Source: an uncultured Francisella sp. (lineage in GTDB: Bacteria; Pseudomonadota; Gammaproteobacteria; Burkholderiales; Neisseriaceae). From it: a stretch of 64,000 bases of DNA. The notes beneath the pieces were generated by a model. The model made no database searches, was not told the origin of the DNA, and saw only the letters and a program-made list of their open reading frames with translations. The translations under genes were made by a program, and so were the position numbers. The stretch covers positions 496,001 through 560,000 of the forward strand of contig CALTVE010000001.1 of the NCBI GenBank assembly GCA_943913135.1, written 5' to 3'. Below, one piece after another: positions 61,907-64,000 of the stretch (position 1 is its first letter; each line of letters starts with the position of its first letter).

Positions 61907-63654
61907 ATTCAAATACAAGCCCATTATTAATGATTTTGAAGCCTGTGTGGATCCCCACCCTTCTAGCGGTGGAGATCCAAATAGTCGCCAGTTTAAGTGG
62001 GTGGATCGTGTATCAATCACTGTTAGAAATAACTGAGAGGTTAATAGGAGGAGCGACCACTGCACAAATCTCTCATGCGTTATGGATCTTCATCATTGGG
62101 CTAGGACTGCAATCTGGACTAAGCGCAATCGCCCTAGCAATAACTCATTTTGCCGATGCCAATTTACAACATAAACTGCGTTTACATCTCATTGATAAAT
62201 TGGGTCGGTTACCAGCGGTGTGGTTTGGCAAACATGCATCGGGCGGTATCCATCAAGTTATGCAAAATGATGTTGATGCTCTCCACCAATTGGTCGCCCA
62301 TACTTTGGTAGAAGGGGTTGCTTTTGTGACCACTCCATTGGTTGGGCTCTGTTTTTGTTTTAGTCTCAATTGGCGCTTAGGGCTAGCGGCCTGTGTTCCT
62401 ATCGTGCTCTATTTTATACTTTATTCTTTTATATTCAGTATCTTATCCGGTGGTAACATGAAAGGCATCATGAAAAAAATCTCACAGCAACTGGCAGAGA
62501 TCAGCGCCGTGATTGTCGATTATGTGCGTGGGGTTCCCGTGCTTAAGGTATTTAGTCGCACGGGCATCGGTTACCAAAAATTTACCGATGTTTCCCATCG
62601 TTTCCATAATAATTTTAGTGCTCTGGTGCGCCCAGCGATGAAATCACAATCGATTGCCCTGATTGTCCTTTCTTCACCGGTAGTGGCATTGATCATGATC
62701 CTTTTTGGCATCTGGGGATTAGAAAAAAGCGCAGTGACCGCAGAAGAAATTATGGTGGCCACACTCGTAGCCATGCTTCTCCCTGCCTCTATTATGACCA
62801 TCGCACTTGCCAATCAAGTTCGCAGTACCGCTTTAGTCGCTGCAGGTAATATTCAAAAACTACTCAACGAAAAAGAGCTCTCCAATGCAACAAAACCGGT
62901 ATCTTTAAATAAAGGAGAAATTACCTTAAAGAATGTAGGTTTTTCTTATGGAGATAAAGAAGTTCTTCATGATATCTCGTTGAACTTGCCCCCCGGAAGT
63001 TTCACTGCATTAGTAGGACCTTCGGGCGCTGGAAAAAGTACTTTAGCTCATTTGATTGCTCGCCAGCAAGATGTCAGCAGCGGACAAATTTGCATTGATG
63101 GGCATAATATCAGCGATGTTCCCCTCTCTCAGCTTTCTGAGTGGATAGGCGTATTAGAGCAAACCCCTTCACTTCCCGCTATTTCTTTAGCACAAAATAT
63201 CGCATTGGGTATGGAAGATACCCCACTTGAAAAGATACGAACAGCCGCACAGGCCGCACGAATTGATAAACGGATTATGGCCCTCCCTAAAGGCTATGAT
63301 TCGATACCAGGTATCGATGTACATCTTTCCGGGGGCGAAGCGCAGCGGGTTGCAATAGCGCGTCTGATTCTGGCCGCTCGCCCCATTCTGATTATGGACG
63401 AAGCCACTTCTGCCATTGATCCAGATTCAGAAAAAGACATCCGCCAAGCTATTATCCATCTGGCTCACGGCCGCACCACCGTCGCGATCGCTCATCGTTT
63501 ATCGACCATAAAGGATGCCGACCAAATCGTGGTGTTGGATAAGGGGCGCATAGCAGAATGCGGCACCCACGAAACTTTATTGGCAAACGGCCAACTCTAT
63601 GCGCGTTTATGGCACGAATTTACTACTGATCAGCCTGAAGAAAATACACTATGA
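61900..63654 (+). CDS. ABC exporter-fold half-transporter (YbtP-like)
   Basis: 584 residues with an N-terminal six-helix ABC membrane domain (about 15-310) and a C-terminal ATPase. The ATPase has Walker A GPSGAGKST near 375, the signature LSGGEAQRVAIARL near 480, Walker B LIMDEATSAID near 500 and the H-loop AHR near 534. YbtP and YbtQ of Yersinia have this exporter fold but serve ferric-siderophore uptake. I use ATG 61900, which overlaps the irp4 stop. The frame is open back to 61825, inside irp4. Its TGA overlaps the next gene as ATGA. Confidence 0.88.
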   Translation: MLNSNTSPLLMILKPVWIPTLLAVEIQIVASLSGWIVYQSLLEITERLIGGATTAQISHALWIFIIGLGLQSGLSAIALAITHFADANLQHKLRLHLIDKLGRLPAVWFGKHASGGIHQVMQNDVDALHQLVAHTLVEGVAFVTTPLVGLCFCFSLNWRLGLAACVPIVLYFILYSFIFSILSGGNMKGIMKKISQQLAEISAVIVDYVRGVPVLKVFSRTGIGYQKFTDVSHRFHNNFSALVRPAMKSQSIALIVLSSPVVALIMILFGIWGLEKSAVTAEEIMVATLVAMLLPASIMTIALANQVRSTALVAAGNIQKLLNEKELSNATKPVSLNKGEITLKNVGFSYGDKEVLHDISLNLPPGSFTALVGPSGAGKSTLAHLIARQQDVSSGQICIDGHNISDVPLSQLSEWIGVLEQTPSLPAISLAQNIALGMEDTPLEKIRTAAQAARIDKRIMALPKGYDSIPGIDVHLSGGEAQRVAIARLILAARPILIMDEATSAIDPDSEKDIRQAIIHLAHGRTTVAIAHRLSTIKDADQIVVLDKGRIAECGTHETLLANGQLYARLWHEFTTDQPEENTL

Positions 63655-64000
63655 TTACAACCTTATTAAAGTTAGATGAACACGCTTCTAGAGCAAGATT
63701 CTGGCATTTTCTCATCGCTGCAGCATTAATCGGCGTTTTCCAAGGCTTAGTACTGGGTCTGTTCCTCAGCACAGTCTATGCTCTTTTCACTGCCAATAGC
63801 CACATGCTGTTAATAAGCTCTCTCAGTCTATTAATAGGGGCACTTGTCAATGGTGCGCTCCAAGCTTGGGTAGTAATGCGCGGTTTTAACGAATCGATGC
63901 GGATCATCGTAGTTATGCACCGTCGCCTTGGCGAGCAGCTTATTTCTTTGCCCCTGGGTTGGTTTAATTCGCAAGCAACAGGTTTTGCCAGCGGCGTAGC
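63651..64000 (+). CDS. ABC half-transporter membrane domain (YbtQ-like), runs off right edge
   Basis: The first 116 codons, beginning MITTLLKLDEHASRARFWHF at the ATG that overlaps the preceding stop. Two hydrophobic helices (about residues 19-45 and 50-75) and the LISLPLGWFNSQATG elbow near 98-112 match the start of YbtQ-type membrane domains; in the upstream protein the corresponding elbow is LPAVWFGKHASG. It likely forms a heterodimer with the product of the preceding gene. The ATPase part lies outside the window. Confidence 0.85.
   Translation, partial: MITTLLKLDEHASRARFWHFLIAAALIGVFQGLVLGLFLSTVYALFTANSHMLLISSLSLLIGALVNGALQAWVVMRGFNESMRIIVVMHRRLGEQLISLPLGWFNSQATGFASGV

Noticed and set aside
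1..64000. Phage, insertion sequence, CRISPR or toxin-antitoxin module
   Set aside because: Looked for integrase, transposase and repeat-spacer patterns and paired small genes; none seen.

Overview
The window is a compact, gene-dense stretch of a low-to-moderate GC gammaproteobacterial chromosome. Nearly every gene has a close counterpart in the gammaproteobacterial core: AceK, LapA/LapB, YbeD-LipB-LipA, RseA/RpoE, TcyP, OpdA and WaaF. No insertion sequence, phage gene, integrase or CRISPR array was seen. The mix of a nearly complete core, a secreted GDSL autotransporter, type IV pilin and ComEC genes, and an eroding siderophore locus fits a host-associated lineage, perhaps Legionellales/Coxiellaceae-like. 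That placement is inference; the sequence alone does not fix the genus.

Layout. 1-3137: start of a bacterioferritin gene with its own promoter and a strong Fur-box-like site, then grpE-dnaK behind a heat-shock-type promoter. 3202-9515: aceK-murI, ubiD (convergent) and a GDSL esterase autotransporter. 9516-16101: one long minus-strand operon, gmk-rpoZ-spoT-pilin-ybeD-lipB-lipA-ffh. 16179-23417: waaF, ilvE (opposite strand), then lapA-lapB-pyrF-hldA-trkA-yjbQ. 23426-25676: a Sel1-repeat protein and the cystine carrier TcyP. 25825-34247: minus-strand chain aroQ-accB-accC-prmA-argA-comEC-methyltransferase-purC. 34360-45867: queA, tRNA-Lys(CTT), nicotinamidase and oligopeptidase A, dxs, a small secreted protein, class II aldolase, aromatic amino acid permease, radA, xth and pyrE. 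45873-50871: rseA-rpoE, tilS-accA, gabD. 51027-53433: copper chaperone and CopA ATPase. 53435-55841: tonB-exbB-exbD. 56010-58606: transketolase and a GNAT acetyltransferase.

58690 to the right edge is the most interesting part. It is a yersiniabactin/piscibactin-type siderophore locus: a Fur-like operator overlapping a perfect TATAAT, an MFS exporter gene broken by an exact 17-bp tandem duplication and then truncated, the remains of a saccharopine-dehydrogenase-like gene with several stops, then intact, translationally coupled genes for thiazolinyl imide reductase (Irp3/YbtU), type II thioesterase (Irp4/YbtT) and two ABC exporter-fold half-transporters (YbtP/YbtQ-like; the second runs off the edge). 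With the adjacent TonB system and the Fur-linked bacterioferritin, iron handling is a theme at both ends of the window. Other points of note are a SpoT whose synthetase domain has lost several signature residues and which lacks the ACT domain, an imide reductase with Leu where the proposed catalytic His sits, and a bacterioferritin lacking the haem-ligand Met.
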